DNA of 64,000 nt. Origin: Ilex aquifolium. Lineage: Eukaryota > Streptophyta > Magnoliopsida > Aquifoliales > Aquifoliaceae. The position numbers and the translations under genes are program-made. The notes below the pieces were generated by a model that did no database searches, was not told the origin of the DNA, and saw only the letters and a list, made by a program, of their open reading frames with translations. Location of the stretch: NCBI GenBank assembly GCA_951799425.1, contig OX637402.1, positions 260,501 through 324,500 of the forward strand, given 5' to 3'. Each line of letters begins with the position of its first letter. Positions within the stretch are counted from its first letter, which is position 1. Shown here one piece after another: positions 1-11,784 of this stretch.

Positions 1-1724
1 GGTGAGACCTTTGGCACAACGGTCTTATCAATTTGTTTGCCACTTCAAAGGGTGGTGACCGCCTTGAGTTGCTCACAACTCTCTTTGGTGGGCTCGGACG
101 ACTCAATCACATGGTGGCCCTTAGGGTTCTCTTGGGGTTGAGCAGGGAATTTTCCCTTCTCTTGTTGTGATAGCCCTATGTGATTGGTAATTTTTGTGAG
201 TTGAGCCCTAATGTCATTAAAAGTTGTGGCACTTTGATTATTGATGGTGGTTTGGATTTGAATGAAGGAATGAACCACATCCTCCAAACTCCTTTTGTGA
301 GGAGGTTGGTATGTGGATGAATTGGATGGTCCTTGTTGATTAAAATTTTGTGGAGGTGGACCTTGGGAGAAATTCTGTGGAGGGGGGTTTTGTGAATACC
401 CTTGCGGATTAGACCGGGGGTATAGAGAGCTAGACGCTTTCCCTTGACCTTGGTAATGACCTTGCTTAGGAGCACGGAGGGTGTATAGGCATTAGACCCA
501 TGAGGAGTGTGATTCTCATTTCTCCAACTAAAATTCGGGTGATTACTCCAACCTGGATTATAAGTGTTTGAGTGCGGAGAGAATGATTGCCTTGTTTGGT
601 TAAAGGCATTAACTTGTTCGTGATACACTTCCTTAAGTGCCGGAATGTTGGGGCACTCCGATATGGAATGCTCCACACTCTCACAAATTGAGCAAAACTC
701 CTAGGTCCTTGAAACATTCGACACCTCGTGTCTCCTGTTGACCTCAAGACTCTCAACTTTCCTATACAACTTGGAAATTTTGGAAAGCAAGTCTTCCTGG
801 TCCCTCAAGTCATACATCCCTCCCCCTTGTGGTTGATTACGACCCGGGGACGACCTTGGTACATCGGTGGGATCCGTAATGTCCCATGATTGTGCATTTT
901 GGGCCAATGTACTGAAGTAGTCTAGGCCTCATCAGGGTCTTTGTTTAAGAATTCATCATTACACATCATGTCAATGAATTGTCTATGGCCCGGTGTGATT
1001 CTTTCATAGAAGAAACTTACCAATTGCCATGATTCAAAACCATGATGTGGTATGGATTGAAGCAATTCCTTGTAGCGATCCCAATAGTGATAGAATTGCT
1101 CATTGGGTTTTTCTGAAAAGTTTTGAATTTCCTTTTTTAAAGAGGTGGTTCCATGCACTGGGAAAAATTTATTCAAAAACTCTGAAAGCATTTGGGCCCA
1201 AGAGGTGATGGATTGAGGTCGCAAGGCATTCAACCATGTTTTGACTTTGTCCTTGAGGGAAAAGGGAAACAATTTCAACCGAGCTATGTCCTCCATAGCA
1301 TAGTTAGCATTGAAGGTTGCAACTATATCCTCAAATTCTTTGATGTGCAAATAAGGGTTCTCCTTTTCAATCCCGTAGAATGTAGGAGTAGTTGCAACAT
1401 CTCAGGCTTAACTAGGAAGAGACGAGCTTGGACCAGTAAGAGGATGCATGACGGTGTGGTGCTACGGGTTGGTTGAAGGAAATCCCTCATTGACCTCGCC
1501 GGAGGATCAATATGGATGTTATTCCCTTCATTCACAGGAAGGGGAAATTGCACTCATGGATTAGGCATTATAGGTTCTTGCACACCCCCACCCCTGTGCA
1601 TGTTCGGATTGGCACCTACATTCTCAAAATTATCACCCGCATCCTCGGGTAGGTATTGGTCAATGTTCATGTTGGGGGCGAATGGTTGTCTAGCAAATCG
1701 GTTTTGTTCGTCTCGTCCCCACAT
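1..1724 (-). pseudogene. E1 Athila-type gag, broken, runs off the window
   Basis: Ty3/Athila Gag, the capsid and nucleocapsid precursor. I place the start at the ATG at 1724 (reads MWGRDEQNRF) because E3 has the same start at 10010. Reading down the minus strand, the conserved stretch RSMRDFLQPT lies near 1490, the Retrotrans_gag core (FPFSLKDKVKTWLNAL) at about 1250-1350, and a CX2CX4HX4C knuckle (CSICESVEHSISEC) near 650-690. The linker towards protease (TTL then SGKQIDKT) lies at the window edge. It is broken by an in-frame TGA near 1560, a stop and frameshift near 920, a TAG just before the knuckle, a frame change near 400-470, and TGA for the expected Arg codon near position 50. Protease and pol would lie left of the window. 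Family assignment is sure; the copy cannot make full-length Gag. Confidence 0.9.
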
Positions 1725-1859
1725 GCAACAAACTACCTAAAAATAAAAATGTAAACAACAAAAGTATATACAATGAACAACGTACCTCAGCCCATGATGA
1801 ACATCACGGGACTTACCTCCATTGTCCAAAAATCAACTTCTAGATTCAGCACTTGCCTT

Positions 1860-1876
1860 CCCTAGCAATGGCGCCA
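1860..1876 (-). other. E1 primer binding site
   Basis: Minus-strand TGGCGCCATTGCTAGGG lies four bases inside the 5' LTR end. It is a mutated form of TGGCGCCGTTGCCGGGG, the primer site usual for Athila elements (complementary to tRNA-Asp by family knowledge). It fixes the LTR boundary and the minus orientation. Confidence 0.85.
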
Positions 1877-1880
1877 AAAA

Positions 1881-3517
1881 TGCTTGATGGTTTCCATTGT
1901 ATTCCCTAATCTCCAGACATCATCCCTCAATATGTGTATGACTTATAGGGATGGGGGAGTGTCACTCTCCCTCGAAATGATGCAAGAATGGGGAAATGGA
2001 ATAATGGTGGGTGAATGAAATTGCGTGTGTGTGAACAAAAGTGCTCCCTAAGCACAGGGAGTCTTTTGAGTGTCGTGTTTTACTTGGAAATCGTATTCCA
2101 AGGTCGTCTCCTCAGGGAATGAGGTGAATCGTGTTAAAGGTGATTTTGGTAAAAAGGGTAAAGTGTAAAAATCTTTTGTTGTTTGAAGTTTGGTTTGTGA
2201 TGTGTATCTTGATAAAAAATGAAATGAGAAACGTGTTGGCTAATCCGAAGGGTTCATTCCAATGGGAATGCCCCCTCAACTCGAGACCTTCTCTCAATGG
2301 TGTTTAGATGTTTGATTGATTCGTGGGAAGCTCGGGACTAATGTGGAGGTGAGGATTCAAGCATACCCCGTGACAATGCCTATCAAGAGCTCACAACCAC
2401 GTCCACGCTCAACTCAGTCAAACCGAACCAACGTACACTGCGAGGGGGAAAGAAAATGAGTTGAAATGGCATACCCAATAGGAGGTCTCCCTTGGATTAG
2501 CCAACCTAAAAGCTTAGCTACTATACTTAAAGCAAATACAATCATAGAATGGAAAGACATTGTAAAGGAATGAAGATTTGAGCTAAGTTGATGCAAGAAA
2601 ACGTACACTACGAGAAAATGCATTTAAGACCCATCTTAAAGCTTGAAAATGAAGAACTTCAATGCATTAATGGTGAAATCCAAAGTACAAGACTAAACTT
2701 TAAATGTGCTTGTACTAAATGACATTAAAGACACTAAACAAAGCTTAAACAAGTGTTACAACAGATTACAAGGCAATGTATGGAATAAAATGCAAAAATA
2801 TTTACTTCTCTCTCTAGCACTATTCATCTTCTTCCTTGGACTCCCTCTCTCTATCTTACAATCCCTCTCTTTCTAGTAATGAATATTGGTTAAAAAAATG
2901 AGCTTGCCAAAAAAATGTCCATGGAGCCTCCCTAGCTTGTGTGATGTGATCCCAATCAATCGGGGCTGCACACCCAACATCTTTTATCTCTTCTCTCCTC
3001 ATTAATGTCCAACACTCCAAAAGTCCAAGCATGAGTGTATGAGGGGATGTCTGTTTGTAAGGCATGTCAAGGATGAGTGGGAGAGTGCTTGGTAGGACCG
3101 CCAAAGTTGCAGAGCTTGAGATGCAGAAATTGTCCTGGCTCAGTAAAACCTACAGGTAGGTCGATGAAAACCTACTGGTAGATTTCACTCCAGTGAGCAA
3201 AACCTATCGGTAGGTTTGCGGTCGGTGCAGGACCAATAGCTAAAACCTACCGGTATATCCTACTGGTAGGTTTTTCCTTGTTTTGCAAAAATCTTGGTTT
3301 CTCCACCTTTCAAGCAAACATCAAGCCACCACCTCATCTCCAATCAACTCAAGCATCATGATAGGGCCTAATAAGCATCATTTGAACCCCTTTTCCTGTA
3401 AACACATCAAAACACCATTATATGTCTGGACAGTGCAATTCCGCTCATTTAAACCACAAAATCAAATGTAAAAGGGATATAAATGCACATAAAATATGCA
3501 ATGTTTTGTGCTAATCA
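1881..3517 (-). repeat. E1 5' LTR (Athila, TGATTAGC subfamily)
   Basis: 1637-bp LTR. In sense orientation it begins TGATTAGCACAAAACATTGC at 3517 and ends CCATCAAGCA at 1881, directly before the primer site. Conserved blocks shared with the other Athila LTRs here include the GGTTTGACTGAGTTGAGCG region (near 2410-2430) and GGATTAGCCAACACG (near 2238-2252). The right edge (3517/3518) opens into the gag of E2, so E1 is nested in E2. Its second LTR and the partner target duplication lie outside the window. Confidence 0.88.
3145..3275. promoter_or_regulatory. E1 LTR palindromic box cluster (AAACCTACCGGTAGGTTT type)
   Basis: Five near-palindromic boxes: 3145-3161, 3167-3185, 3199-3217, 3242-3260 and 3259-3275. 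Each is a variant of AAACCTACCGGTAGGTTT. In sense direction the cluster is followed by GCCAGGACAATTTCTGCATC, the degenerate counterpart of the word that follows the boxes in other Athila LTRs. Function unknown; a binding site for a dimeric protein is inferred from the symmetry. Confidence 0.7.
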
Positions 3518-4702
3518 CTGCCCACACCATGCTTTTGAAAATTGGACTTTGGTAGGATTTTTCTATGATTCTTTGCCCACTAGACTACGTCAGCTTGTTG
3601 AAATAGTGGCTCAAGGAGAGTTAATGGGAAAAATTCTAGAGGAGGCATTCAATTTTTTTGACACCATATACGAAAGTTCTCAGATGTGGGACTTAGCCTC
3701 TCCTACCATTGTTGAAGCCAAACAATCTACTTCCTAAGGGGGTAAGTATGTATTGAAAGAAGATGATGACCTGAGAGAGAAAATGACTACCTTGTCTCGA
3801 AAGCTTGAAGCTCTAGAGATGAAGAAGGTAAATCAAGTTGATGTTGGTCCTCCCATAGAACAAGTGTGTGAGATCTATGCGCTGATGGGACACCCTACTG
3901 GGGAGTGTCCTACCATTCCGGCATTCAAAGAAGTCTTGTTGGAACAAACAAATGAAATTTTCAAATTTAACAAGCCTTATTCCAACCCTGGTGGAATCAC
4001 ACAAATTTCAGTTGGAGGAACACACAACCAACTCCAATGAATCCACAACAAGGTTCATAACCACCACCTCAAAGACCTCTTGCATATCAACCATACCAAC
4101 CACCACACGAGAAAAGTCTTTAGGACACATTGAATCAGTTCATGCAAAGCCAAATGAACTACAACAATCATTCCACTCAGGCTTTCAATGACTTCAAAAC
4201 CCAGACCACTTAGTCCTTTGAAGATCTCAAAAGTCATATTCAAAAGCTGACCTAGTCAATGACCACACATGAGAAGGGCAAGTTTCCTGCTCAACCAAAA
4301 CAATTACATTGTCAATATCATATGGGAAATCCTTCAACCCTGGAAACCCCACAAGAACAAGCTCAAACTATCACTACACTGAGAAGTGGCAGGGTAATTG
4401 ACAAAACCATTAGAGACATGTTAATTCCAAAGCCAAAACCTAAGTCAATCCGATTCAATGAACCAGTTGAGCCTAAACTTGTGATTGAAAAGGAATCAGT
4501 TCGTGTCCTATTCCTGCTCCTTTTCCTCAAAGACTCAAGAAAGCACAAAAGTTGAATAACCATGCAGAAATGTACGATCTCTTTAAGCAAGTCAAAATCA
4601 ATATTCCATTTCTGGATGCAATCAAACAGGTTCCTTCTTATGCCAAGTTTCTAAAAGACTTGTGCACAATCAAAAGAAGCCAAAATGTTCAGAAATGAGC
4701 CT
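3518..4702 (+). pseudogene. E2 Athila-type gag, C-terminal part, broken
   Basis: The 5' half of this Gag is missing because E1 is inserted at 3517/3518. The reading opens mid-capsid (CPHHAFENWTLVGFFYDSL), continues to a coiled-coil-like stretch at about 3765-3830, then a knuckle-like motif CEIYALMGHPTGEC at about 3870-3912 in which the second Cys is Tyr. The linker TITTLRSGRVIDKT lies near 4370-4410. A TAA at 3735, two frame changes (near 3990 and 4200) and a TGA near 4697 break it. It leads directly into the E2 protease. Confidence 0.85.
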
Positions 4703-4704
4703 TC

Positions 4705-5292
4705 TTGATAGAACAAGCCAGTGCCATACTCCAACACAAAAACCCTCCAAAATATAAGGATCCAAGGTGTCCAACTGTGTCATGTGTCATTGGGAATTTC
4801 ATAATAGAACAAGCACTGCTGGATCTTGGAACCAATGCCAATTTGCTTCCATTTTCGGTCTACGAACAACTAGGTTTGGGTGAACTCAAACCCACTTGTA
4901 CCAAACTCCAGTTGGCAGATAGGTCTATCAAAGTTCTGAGGGGCATTGTTGAGGATGTTCTTGTTCAAGTGGACAACTTCTTCTTTCTTGTTGACTTCAT
5001 TGTCTTGGATACTTAGTCAACAATACATCCAGGGAATCAAATTCCCGTCATTCTTGGTCTACCTTTCCTAGCAACTTCAAATGAATTAATCAGTTGCAGG
5101 AATATGACTCTTGTGCTTAACATTTTCAACATTGCCAAGCAACCAGGAGAGGAAAAGGAAGTGAGAGAAGTTAATCTCATTGAGTCTTTGGCACATGAAC
5201 ATTTGAATGATGTATTTTGTGAAAATTTTGTTGAATCTTGTCTGTTGGAGTCTATCATATCTGAGTTAACAGATGATGAACAAAGTCTATAG
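4705..5292 (+). pseudogene. E2 retroviral-type aspartic protease
   Basis: Protease domain of the Athila polyprotein, which would mature Gag and Pol. The active-site loop is ALLDLGTNANLLPFSVY, with DLG in place of the more common DTG or DSG, as also in E3. The flap-side stretch LADRSIKVLRGIVEDVLVQV follows. An in-frame TAG near 5014 interrupts the domain before the conserved PVILGLPFLATSNELI. The frame then stays open to 5292. Position between gag and reverse transcriptase is standard. Confidence 0.88.
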
Positions 5293-6501
5293 AGTTGCCC
5301 CTCTCATGCTGTAGGGACATGGCTACCCAAATTTGAAGAATTGGACCCAAGTTGTACAAAGCCACTCTCATCTAGTATCAAGCCACCAAAGCCTGAATTG
5401 AAACCTCTCCCATCTGACCTAAAATATGCATTTTTAGGGGAGGACGAGTTATACCCAATGGTCATTTCATCCAAGCTTGTAGGAGGATGCCATTGGGTGG
5501 ACCATTACTGATTTGAAAGGTATAAGCCCATTAATTTACAATCATGCTATATACCTTGAGGAGGATGCAAAACCCTCTTGTCAAATGTAACAACGGTTGA
5601 ACCCCCACTTGAAGGAGGTTGTACAGACTAAGGTGCTCAAACTATTGGACGCAGGAATAATCTTTCTCATCTCTGATAGTAAATGGGTTAGCCCAACCCA
5701 ATTTGTGCCTAAGAAGTCTGGGGTTACAGTGATTAAAAATGATGCCAATGAACTGGTACCAACTCGAGTTGTCACGGGATGGCGAATATGTATAGACTAT
5801 CAAAAAATTAATTTGGTGACCAGGAAGGATCATTTTCCTCTGCCCTTTATTGATCAAGTCTTAGAAAGAATTGCAGGTCTTGCGTTCTACTGTTTCCTAG
5901 ATGGGTATTATGGATATAATCAAATTGAGATAACACTTGATGATGAAGAGAAAACAACATTCACATGCCTCTTTGGCACCTGTGCATTCAAATGGATGTC
6001 GTTTGGACTTTGTAACGCTCCAGCAACATTTCAAAGGTGCATGTTGAGTTTGTTTAGTAACATGGTTGAAAGATTTTTGGAAGTGTTCATAGATGATTTT
6101 TCTGTGTATGGTGATTCATTTGAGTTGTGCCTAACAAACCTAAAAAAAGTGTTGATAAGATGTAAGGAAACCAATCTGGTGCTTAATTGGGAGAAATGTC
6201 ATTTCATGGTAACAATGCCTTAGATCACATTGTGTCGTCTGAAGGCATAAAAGTTGACAAAACAAAAATAGATCTGATTGAAAATTTGCCTGCACCTAGA
6301 ACTGTTAAAGATGTACGATCATTTCTAGGGCATGCATGGTTCTATAGGATATTCATCAAAGACTTCAGTACCATATCAAAACCAATGTGTTATCTCCTAA
6401 GTCAGGAGGTAACCTTTGAATGGAATGGAGCATGCCAACAAGATTTTGATAAGCTCGAGGGTATGTTGATTTCTGCCCCAATAATACAACTTCCTGACTA
6501 G
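5293..6501 (+). pseudogene. E2 reverse transcriptase
   Basis: Ty3-type reverse transcriptase. The open part starts at 5597, but homology to E3 shows the domain begins about 250 bases earlier (the stretch LKPLPSDLKYAFLGEDELYP is readable near 5400-5455). Motifs in order: SKWVSPTQFVPKKSG, VVTGWRICIDYQKIN, FPLPFIDQVLERIAG, the first catalytic Asp in FLDGYYGYNQIEI, FGLCNAPATFQRCM, and the intact catalytic box FIDDFSVYG near 6085-6111. A frameshift near 6200 moves the thumb region (VRSFLGHAWFYRIFIKDFS) to another frame, which stops at 6499. Catalytic residues are kept but the frame is broken. Confidence 0.92.
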
Positions 6502-7154
6502 ACTCTACCATTTGAATTGATGTGTGATTCAAGTGACTATGCAGTGGGAGCAGTATTGGGTTAAAGAAAGGAGAAAAAACCTTATGTGATTTACTATGCA
6601 AGCAAAACTTTGAATGATGCTCAAATGAATTATTCCACAACTAAAAAAGAGTTGCTTGCTGTGGTTTTTGCCCTAGAGAAATTTCGTTCTTACCTTGTTG
6701 GTTCATCTGTTATTGTGTTTACTGATCATGTAGCATTGAAGTTCTTGCTCACAAAGAAAGATGTCAACCACGACTCTTGAGATAGATACTCTTATTACAA
6801 GAGTTTGATATGATCATTAAGGACAAGAAAGGTATCGATAATGTAGTGGCAGATCATCTATCCAAGCTGACATATGAATTCCATGAGGATGGGCTACAAA
6901 TCAATGAAAATTTCCCTAATGAACAACTGTTCACAATCGTAGAAACACCATGGTATGCTGATATTACTAATTTCCTTGCCACTGGTACATTTCCTCCTTC
7001 CTTTACCATGATGGATAAGAAGAAATTTTTTAGGGAGGTTCGTAATTTCTTTTGGGAGGATCCATACATATTTAAATACTGTAAGGATCAAATCATAAGG
7101 CGTTGCATCCCCAATCAAGAGATCAAACAGGGTAATATCTTTTTATCATTATGA
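6502..7154 (+). pseudogene. E2 RNase H and pol linker
   Basis: Ty3 RNase H that would degrade RNA in the RNA-DNA hybrid. [15 protein letters not shown] is followed by an in-frame TAA (near 6562), then [35 protein letters not shown] and FTDHVALKFLL. A deletion or frameshift at about 6770-6810 disturbs the region that reads [19 protein letters not shown] in E7. The downstream part (VVADHLSKLTYEF, then PWYADITNFLATG) leads to integrase. Confidence 0.88.
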
Positions 7155-8127
7155 AGCATGTGGTGGCCATTTTTCATCTAAAAAATCGCTGCGAAAATCT
7201 TGCAGTGTGGATTTTATTGACCCACACTTTTTAAAGATGTTCATGCCTTCTATCTAACCTGTGATAGATGCCAAAGGTTGGGGAGAATTTCTAAAAGAAA
7301 CATGATGCTCTTGAACGCCATTATGGTAATTGAAATTTGTGATTACTGGGGCATCGATTTCATGGGGCCATTTCCCCCCTTCCTTTGATTATCTATATAT
7401 TTTAGTGGCTGTTGATTATGTGTCCAAATGGTTGAAGCAATTCTATGCCGAAATAATGATCACCAAACAGTGATCAAATTTTTAAAAGAAAATATTTTGT
7501 CCATGTTTGAAATTCCTAAATTCATTATAAATTCCTAAATTCATTATAAGCGATGGGGGTGCTTAGTTTTGCAATCGTCATTTTTGAAATTTGATGGAAA
7601 AAGTACTTAATTTCTCATAAAATTGCAACCCCTTATCATCCACATACTAGTGGGTAGGATGAATTGGCTAATTGCGAGATCAAAATGATTTTATAAAAAA
7701 TGGTAAACCCGGACAACAAAGATTGGTCGTTAAGACTAACTTATGCACTCTGGGCATATCGCACTGCCTTTAAAATAATTTTGGACATGTCTCCTTATCG
7801 ATTAGTTTATAGCAAACCTTGTCGCCTACATGTTGAATTGGAACACAAAGCATACTGGGCCATTAAAATCATGAACTTTGACCTAGACAAGGCTAGAATT
7901 TCAAGAAAAATTCAAATCAATGAGTTAGAAGAGTTGAGGAATGAGGCATATGACAATGCTAAAATAGCAAAGAAAAGGATGAAAGTATTTCATGGCAAAG
8001 AGAAAATCCTTTGCCCCTTCACATAAAGTCTTCCTATTCAATTCAAGGCTCCGCCTGGTTCCTGGTAAGTTGAAATCAAAATGGACTGGGCCTTACATTG
8101 TAAGGCGAGTATTTGGACATGGAGTAG
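7155..8127 (+). pseudogene. E2 integrase, truncated by E3
   Basis: Integrase domain, broken throughout. The zinc-binding region (EACGGHFSSK, later CDRCQRLG) is frame-shifted. The first catalytic Asp region reads YWGIDFMGPF near 7350. An imperfect tandem duplication of about 19 bp (ATTCCTAAATTCATTATAA, about 7510-7550) disrupts the stretch that reads ISDGGFHFCN in E7. [19 protein letters not shown] and the C-terminal KWTGPYIVRRVFGHG are readable at 7700-8120. The sequence ends at GGAGTAG where the E3 LTR starts; E7 shows that the uninterrupted gene continues GGAAGTGGAGAATCC. Confidence 0.88.
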
Positions 8128-9851
8128 TGATTAGCACAAAATATTGCATAGTTTATATGCTTTTTATGCCCTTTTATACTTGTTTTTGTTGTGAATTTGG
8201 GGAGAAATGTGTTTAATCTACTCTTTAATGAAATCTTGTGTGAATGTAGGTGAAGAATTGCAAATGGCTTGAGTTAAGCCCCTATTGAAGTGCTTAAAGA
8301 CAATGGAGTTGAAGGAATAGATTAAAGGAAGGATTGGAAGGTGAAGAAACCAAGATAAAGGCAAATTTGATGAAAACCTTTCGGAAGGTTGGGTCATAAA
8401 CCTTCCAGAAGGTCTGCACTTTGAACTGCCTAATGCCCTACCAAAACCTTCTAAAAGGTTTTGCCTTCTGGAATAAACATTTCGGAAGGTTTGGTCCACT
8501 AGACAACTTTCTTCTCTGTTCCTGAATAAACCTTCCGGAAGGTTTCCATCGACCTTCCGGAAGGTTTTACCCAGAATTGCCTGACAGCCTACAACTCAAG
8601 CTCTGCCACTTGGGGGTCCCACCTAACATTCTCCCACTTTTTCCCTGACATTCCTTACACATCTACATGCCTTCCTACACCTAGGCTTGTACTTTGGAGG
8701 CTCAAGCATTAATGAGGGAAGCCTCGGAAGTGCAGGGTAGGCCTGTCCTAGCTTGCCAAAAGCCATCAGCTCAACCTCCTATGGATGGGAGGCTTTTCAC
8801 ACACCTAGGGGAACCTCCATGGACAAAAATGCATGCATACATTACAGATAATTCAGCATTGTAGGGGGATATAGAGAGAGAAGCTAAAGGAGGAAGACAT
8901 AATTTTAGAGAGAGAAATTAGATTTTTAGCATTTCTTCTACCCATTTCACTTATAGTCTTCTGTAAGAGTCTTGTAAGCTTCATTTATTGCACTTAATGT
9001 CATTTATTTCAAGTGTATTACAATTTTAGTTAGGTATCTTTCAATCTACCATTGTTACATTCAAGTTTTACATTTCATGCTTTTTAGTTGGGTATTAAAT
9101 GCACTTGTTTTTGTAGGTTTCACTTCTCGTCACTTCAATACAAGTTTAACTTCCATTTCAATACCATGTCTCTTTACTTCGTGTATGTTCTTGCATTAAA
9201 TATGAGTAGCTAAGCTTTAAGTTGGCTAATCCAAGGGAGAATTCTTCTTGGGTATGCTAAATCAACTCTTTTTCATTCCCCCTCGTAATGTAAGACAATT
9301 TGGTTTGACTAGGTTGAGTGTGGACGTGGTTGTGAGTTCTTGATACACCGTAGACTTGTCACCGGGTATGCTTGAATTCTCACCTCCATTTTGGTCCTGC
9401 GCTTCCTACGAATCAATCGAACGTCTAGGCACCATTGAAAGAATGTCTTGAGTTAATTTGACATTCCTATTGGAATGACCTTTTTGGATTAGCCAACACT
9501 TGTTTCCATTGCATTTTCTACCATAAACTTCACTCACCAAAACAATATATTCAAAATATTTTTACACTTTTCCTTTTTTTACCAAAATCACCTTCAAAAC
9601 AATTCATCTTCCTTCTCTGAGGAGATGACCTTGGAATATGAATTCCAAGTAAAACACGACACTCAAAAGTCTCTCTGCGTTTGGGGAGTACTTTTGTTCA
9701 CACACACACACACACACATTTCATCCCACACACATGTTTACCCCATTTCTTGCATCATTCCGAGGGAGAGTGACACTCACCTATCCGTATAAGCCATACA
9801 CATATTACGGGATGATGTTTGGAGATTAGTGTCGACGGAATAAGTCTAGCA
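8128..9851 (+). repeat. E3 5' LTR (Athila, TGATTAGC subfamily)
   Basis: 1724 bp, from TGATTAGCACAAAATATTGC to AAGTCTAGCA. It holds six palindromic boxes, a TATA-like GGATATAGAGAG near 8869, a 13-bp inverted repeat (TTGGCTAATCCAA at 9222-9234 against TTGGATTAGCCAA at 9484-9496), and a CA run at about 9700-9718. Sequence between 9600 and 9850 matches the 3' parts of the E1 and E6 LTRs. The last bases before AGCA (AAGTCT) differ from CCATCA in E1 and E6, a sign of mutation at the terminus. Confidence 0.88.
8373..8568. promoter_or_regulatory. E3 LTR palindromic box cluster (AAACCTTCCGGAAGGTTT type)
   Basis: Six boxes: 8373-8390, 8398-8414, 8443-8462, 8475-8492, 8528-8545 and 8551-8568. The fifth is a perfect 18-bp palindrome. 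The cluster is followed by ACCCAGAATTGCCTGACAGC, and by GGGTCCCACC about 50 bases on. The same box type recurs upstream of the E3 ORF3 (17112-17206). The role is inferred only. Confidence 0.75.
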
Positions 9852-9855
9852 TTTT

Positions 9856-9873
9856 TGGTGCCGCTGCCGGGGA
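9856..9873 (+). other. E3 primer binding site
   Basis: TGGTGCCGCTGCCGGGGA lies four bases after the LTR end and matches the Athila tRNA-Asp-type primer site with two changes. It confirms plus orientation. Confidence 0.88.
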
Positions 9874-10009
9874 AGACAAAGCGTTGAATTAAGAAGGTAA
9901 TTTTCGGACAACGGAGGTAAGTCCCATGAATTCTCATCATGGGCTCAGGTACGTTGCTCCTTGTATATACTTTTGTTTGCTTATTTTTCAATTGTAGATA
10001 TTGTTTTGT

Positions 10010-11784
10010 ATGTGGGGATGGGATGACCAAAATAGATTGGTTAGGTGACCCTTAGGCCCTAACATGAATATTGACCAAGTCCCACCCGAGATTATCGGTG
10101 ACAACTTTGAGGATTTAGGTGCCAATCCTAATGCCCCACGGGGAAGAGGAGTGCAAGACCCTAGAATTCCAAACCCTAGAATGCATTTCCCTCCTAGGAA
10201 TGACGGGAACAATATCCCCATTGATCCTCTGACGAGGTCAATGCGGGATTATCTCCAACCCACACATAGCACCACTACCTCATGCATTCTCTTAGCGGTT
10301 TAAGCTTATGCCTTCCTAGTTAAGTCGGGAATGTTGCAACTACTTCCTCAATTCCACGAAATTGCAAGAGAGAATCCTTATTTGCATATTCAGGAATTCG
10401 ATGATATAGTTGCAACATTCCTCACTAATCATGCTATGGAAGACATAGCTCGTTTGAAATTATTTTTCTTTTCCCTTAAGGACAAGGCCAAAACTTGGCT
10501 GAATTCCTTGAGGCCTGGATTCATAACCTATTGGGCACAAATGCTTTCCGAGTTTTTGAACAAATTTTTTTCGGTGCCTAAAACCACCGCTCTTAAAAAG
10601 AAAATCCAAAACTTTTTGGAAAAGCCCAATAAGTAATTTTATCATTTTTGGGATCGCTACAAGGAATTGCTACAATCCATTCCACATCATGATTTTGAAT
10701 CATGATTTTGAGTTTCTTCTACGAAGGGATTGCACCGGGCCATCGGCAATTCATTGACATGATGTGAAATGGGGAGTTCTTAAACAAGGATCCCGATGAG
10801 GCCCTAGAATACTTTAGTACATTGGCACAAAATGCACAATCTTGGGATATTACGGATCCCACCGATGTACCGAGGTCTTCTCTGGGTAGTAGTCAACCAA
10901 GCAGGGGAGAGATGTATGATTTAAGGGATCAGGAAGATTTACTTTCCAAAATCGCCAAGTTATCTCAGAAAGTGGAGAGTCTTGAGGTCAATAGGAGACA
11001 TGAGGTGTCCAATGTCTTAAAGACCGAGGAGTTTTGCTCTATCTGTGAGAGTGTTGAGCATTCCATATCGGAGTGCTCTAACATTCCGGCACTTAAAGAA
11101 GTTTACCATGAGCAAGTCAATGCCTTCAACCAAAGTATGCAATCATTCTCCTAGCATTCTAACACTTACAATCCGGGTTGGAGTAATCACCCGAACTTTA
11201 GTTGGAAGAATGAGAACCCCACTCCTCACAGTTCTAACACATATTCATCTCCCATGCCTCCTAAGCAAAATCAATACCAAGGTCAAGGTCAATCGTCTAG
11301 CTCTCAATACCCCCGGTCTAATCCGCAAGGGTATTCACAAAAACCCGCCTCCATAAAATTTTTCCCAAGGTCCACCTCCACAAAATTTTGGTCAACAAGG
11401 ACCATCCAACCCATCCATATACCAACCTTCCCATAAGAGGAATTTGGAGGATATGGTTCATTCATTCATCCAAAGCCAAACCACCATCAACAACCAAATC
11501 GCCGCAGCTTTCAGTGACATTCGGATCCAAATCACTAAATTGACAAATGCCATGGGGACATCACAACAAGAGAAGGGGAAATTCCCCGCTCAACCCTAAG
11601 AAAACCCTAGAGGCCAACATGTCATTGAGTCATCCGAACCCACTAAAGAGAGTTGTGAGCAACTCAAGGCGGTCACCACCCTTCGGAGTGGCAAACAAAT
11701 AGACAAAACCATTGTGCCAAAAGTCTCACCCAAAGCCACATTGCCAAAAGAGAAAGAGACTAAGGGTGACTTCGAGGGGGTGAG
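10010..11784 (+). pseudogene. E3 Athila-type gag
   Basis: Capsid and nucleocapsid precursor. ATG at 10010 (MWGWDDQNRL) aligns with the E1 start; a TGA follows after 12 codons. The conserved NMNIDQVPPEIIGDNFEDLG (from 10064) and SMRDYLQPTHSTT follow. The Retrotrans_gag core (IARLKLFFFSLKDKAKTWL) is at about 10450-10500. There is a stop at 10634 and a small deletion-duplication near 10690-10710. The knuckle CSICESVEHSISEC is at about 11037-11078, followed by an Asn/Pro/Gln-rich tail. The linker TTLRSGKQIDKTIVPKVS is at about 11680-11730. At least four stops or frame changes. Confidence 0.9.

Noticed and set aside
3145..3275. Palindromic boxes read as a CRISPR-like array
   Set aside because: Boxes are imperfect, spacing is irregular, spacers are shared among LTRs, and the clusters lie inside plant LTRs.
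9700..9718. CA-repeat microsatellite as an independent feature
   Set aside because: It lies inside the Athila LTR and recurs at the same place in E6 and E10, so it is part of the LTR.
9945..9998. Short leader intron in E3 and E1 (GTACGTTG to TTGTAG)
   Set aside because: The borders look right and recur, but about 45-50 bases is below the usual minimum for plant introns.
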